Shown here: one piece after another, positions 61,999-64,000 of the stretch | Layout of the letters: every line of letters begins with the position of its first letter | Numbering within the stretch: position 1 is the stretch's first letter | NCBI GenBank assembly: GCA_030220185.1 | Contig: JASPKZ010008351.1 | Span: 2,170,001-2,234,000, forward strand | Direction: 5' to 3' | Source of the DNA: Diploptera punctata | Taxonomy: Eukaryota > Arthropoda > Insecta > Blattodea > Blaberidae | Length of the DNA stretch: 64,000 nt | Made by a program: the position numbers and the translations under genes | The notes under the pieces: generated by a model | Told to the model about the DNA's origin: nothing | The model's input: the letters and a program-made list of their open reading frames with translations, nothing else | The model's database searches: none

Positions 61999-62194
61999 CA
62001 AATCAACATTAATATTGAGGTAAGATGTCCAGACCAAAAATAATATAAATAAATGAAAGTGAATTTAATAGAAGTTTAGAATTGTTAAGAAGTTTCTTAA
62101 TACTGTTAAAAACTCAAATTCTGACATTTTGTTGAATAAAAAAGCCTCCCCACCAAGCATTGTGAAATTTTATTTGTACTTAAATTAATGTTGG

Positions 62195-62728
62195 GAAGTA
62201 AACATTATGAGGTTATATCATTAAATAATGAATGGAGAACATATTTTTAACAACTCCTCTCATAAAATTTCAAGTTTTTTTGACTTAAGACCAGTGGTTT
62301 TAGACGACTTCTCGTCCCTCTTCAGTCATGACTCCAACTGTTGAAAATCTCTGGCTATTGATTTCTCTATGGTCCTCACCTCTTGTGCTGCCATCTTTGG
62401 TTGGATATATAAATTTCAAAATTAAATTTTTTTCTACTGGAATATCGAAGTTCATCGATCAATATTTATTCTTCTGAAAGAATATCTTTTCCCAGACTGT
62501 TAATTCTAATGGTTTATTGTTTCAAAAGTTTTGCCTCTCTTCTAATTTTATGATGTTCTAGCAAACTATGTGCGGCAGTTGCTGATTTTCAATTTCACGG
62601 TTTTTATCTAAAATGTTCTTTAGTACGAGTTTCCAAATTCCTTTTTGTTTTACCTATATATACCTTGCTACAATCATTACAATTTATTTGATATATTCCA
62701 GATTTCTTACTATCTGGGATGTTTGATA
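62195..62728 (-). mobile_element. PLE 3' half, decayed
   Basis: End signature TTGGGAAGTAAACATTATGA at 62192, a pLTR, then minus-strand ORF pieces SGIYQINCNDCSKVYIGKTK, RNLETRTKEHF, SATAAHSLLEHHKI. The pLTR has a damaged hammerhead at 62290-62340 (CUGAAGA kept, GAAA position reads UAAAA). It joins the tandem repeat composite at about 62730. Confidence 0.8.
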
Positions 62729-62734
62729 TATACA

Positions 62735-63290
62735 GGAAAGATACTCATACAATAATTTCATATCTATTTTCTAAAATCCTGGCCAGAATCATCAGAAAAT
62801 CAAAAAAGTGTCTTTGTATCCATGTAATGGAATCTTTGAACACGATTTTCACCTACTTAGAAACATTGGATCGACTTGAAGCTATGTATACTTCTAAAGG
62901 ATCTGTGACAATACAATATTTTCATATTAGTTTCTAAAATCCTGGCCAGAATCGTCAGAAAATAAAAAAAAAAGTGTCTTTGTATCTATGTAATGGAATC
63001 TTTGAACACGATTTTCACCCACTTAGAAACATTGGATCGACTTGTATACTTGTAAAGGACCCGTTACAATACAATAATTTGTATAAATTCTTTCTAAAAT
63101 CCTGACCAGAATCATCAGAAAATCAAAAAAATGAAAACTGGTATAATAGGTTGCGGACTTGTCGACTTTTTAGTCAATCGTAAGAGCTCAGTTGGTAGAG
63201 CGGTGAACTCTAGTGGTATATAAGTTAAGTAATCCATAGGTCGCTGGTTCAAATCTGGCTGGGAGGATTTTTTTTTAGAAGAGTCTCAAG
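62735..63290 (+). repeat. Tandem repeat fused to tRNA-Tyr-like unit, second copy
   Basis: The same composite as 57475-58110: TCCTGGCCAGAATC, GAACACGATTTTCACC, CTTGTAAAGGACCCGTTACA, GGTTGCGGACTTGTCGACTT, then the tRNA-like body. Lies in FLAD1 intron 3. Confidence 0.88.
63179..63267 (+). tRNA. tRNA-Tyr-like sequence with CUA anticodon (probable pseudogene)
   Basis: Body AGAGCTCAGTTGGTAGAGC, anticodon region AACTCTAG, intron-like TGGTATATAAGTTAAGTA, ATCCATAGGTCGCTGG and GTTCAAATC. The anticodon is CUA where the sister copy has GUA. The acceptor stem does not close, so function is doubtful. Confidence 0.55.
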
Positions 63291-63428
63291 TCAACAAAAC
63301 TTGAAATTTTATGAGCCGAGTTGTTTAAAATATATTCTCCATTCACTATTAATTTGTGAAATTCATTTAACTTGTAACCAAATAACCAATAAAATAAAAT
63401 GCATTATAATGTATTTTTATGACTACAG

Positions 63429-63550
63429 ATGACAGATGAAAGTTGGCCTCAGGTTATGCGTGTCTGCCCTATATTAGATTGGAGTTACCAAGATGTCTGG
63501 AAGTTTCTAAGAGATTTGTCTGTACCTTATTGTAAACTCTATGATGAAGG
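63429..63550 (+). CDS. FLAD1: FAD synthase (FLAD1), coding exon 4
   Basis: Acceptor GACTACAG, then 40 codons plus two bases: [40 protein letters not shown]. It ends AGG before GTGAGT in phase 2. It matches the WP.F.R..P.LDW.Y.D.W.FL region of animal FAD synthases. The next exon should begin near GYTSLG and lies outside the window or after 63551. Confidence 0.93.
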
Positions 63551-63721
63551 GTGAGTACAGAAAATAATTTTTATTTTGTAACCTAATTCACATTTATATT
63601 TAAGTCTTGTAAAGTTTGTTTTTATTTTATTTTATTGCACAATTATTATATAGCTTGTATCTAGCATCTGGATTTCGGTATATGTGTGGTTTAATGGAAT
63701 ACATATGTCTTTATATTTGAA

Positions 63722-64000
63722 AAGAAAAATATATGCATAGACGGGGGTTTGAACCCAGGACCATTGACTCTCTATGTCAATGCTCTTCCATCTGAGCTAC
63801 CTAGGCCTCCAATCTAAATGCGTATTTTTCTCTAAAGAAGCCACCATTTGCAAAAATCGTAGCAATGGCTCGTAGCATTTGGGGTTAGGGAATTAACTTG
63901 TTTAAGAGAAAAATATGCGTTTAGATTGGAAGCCTAGGTAGCTCAAATGGAAGAGCATTGACATTGATAGTCAAAGGTCCTGGGTTCAAACCCCAGTCTA
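63722..64000. repeat. Inverted pair of clamped tRNA-like units, cut by the window end
   Basis: Minus body at 63735-63807 and plus body from 63932 to the window end (GCCTAGGTAGCTCAAATGG, anticodon stem TTGAC/GTCAA). The region between has CCACCATTTGCAAAAATCGT and GCATTTGGGGTTAGGGAATT, the leader of the 19398/30837 family. Anticodon loops differ (ATAGAGA and ATTGATA). Confidence 0.75.

Larger units (their letters stand above)
61592..62050. mobile_element. PLE, head-to-head (family C), in intron 3
   Basis: Target duplication AAATGAAAGTGA (61580-61591, 62051-62062). The left arm starts with TTTTAGGAAGTTATATTTTG. Both arms carry hammerheads and the CTGACATCGACATCCAGG end of the ORF. The sequence is close to the 3' end of 7905-8578. 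Confidence 0.9.

Overview
The window is AT-rich nuclear DNA from an animal with a large, repeat-swollen genome, most likely an arthropod. The Penelope-like elements with GIY-YIG nucleases, RTE/Jockey-type LINE tails, Tc1, mariner, hAT, piggyBac and Tigger elements, tRNA-headed SINEs and a 45-kb intron together suggest a cockroach or termite-like insect. That placement is an inference. No bacterial features are present.

Only two host genes are visible, both on the + strand. A last exon of an unidentified coiled-coil-type gene ends at 12746. FAD synthase (FLAD1) starts 178 bp later. Its first coding exon (12925-13776) holds the whole molybdopterin-binding domain. A 45-kb intron follows, then exons at 58800-59008, 61315-61456 and 63429-63550, which carry most of the FAD-synthesising PAPS-reductase-type domain. 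The last exon(s) lie beyond the window. All exon phases join without a break.

Almost everything else is mobile DNA. Upstream (1-12.5 kb): a 2.5-kb long-TIR transposon, Penelope-like elements (PLEs), LINE tails and SINEs. Intron 1: a piggyBac remnant, more than a dozen PLEs, LINE fragments, a hAT MITE, a foldback transposon holding a tRNA-like array (30.5-33.4 kb), a Tigger element (34.9-37.0 kb), a five-deep nest PLE > RTE > PLE > Tc1 > mariner (37.0-43.2 kb), a mariner deletion derivative, a degraded DDE transposase, a 43-bp minisatellite beside a decayed Ty3/gypsy element (50.6-54.4 kb), and tRNA-Tyr-like repeats.

The most striking system is the PLE population. At least eight long-terminal-repeat (pLTR) families carry recognisable hammerhead ribozymes, 13 copies with the core bases in place. 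They share one unpaired base after the CUGANGA core, a usually palindromic helix III and a common ATGAGGT/ACCTCAT end motif. Nearly every copy is a head-to-head palindrome, and many have clean 9-14 bp target-site duplications. A second unusual class is tRNA-like cloverleaves clamped inside an extended inverted repeat.
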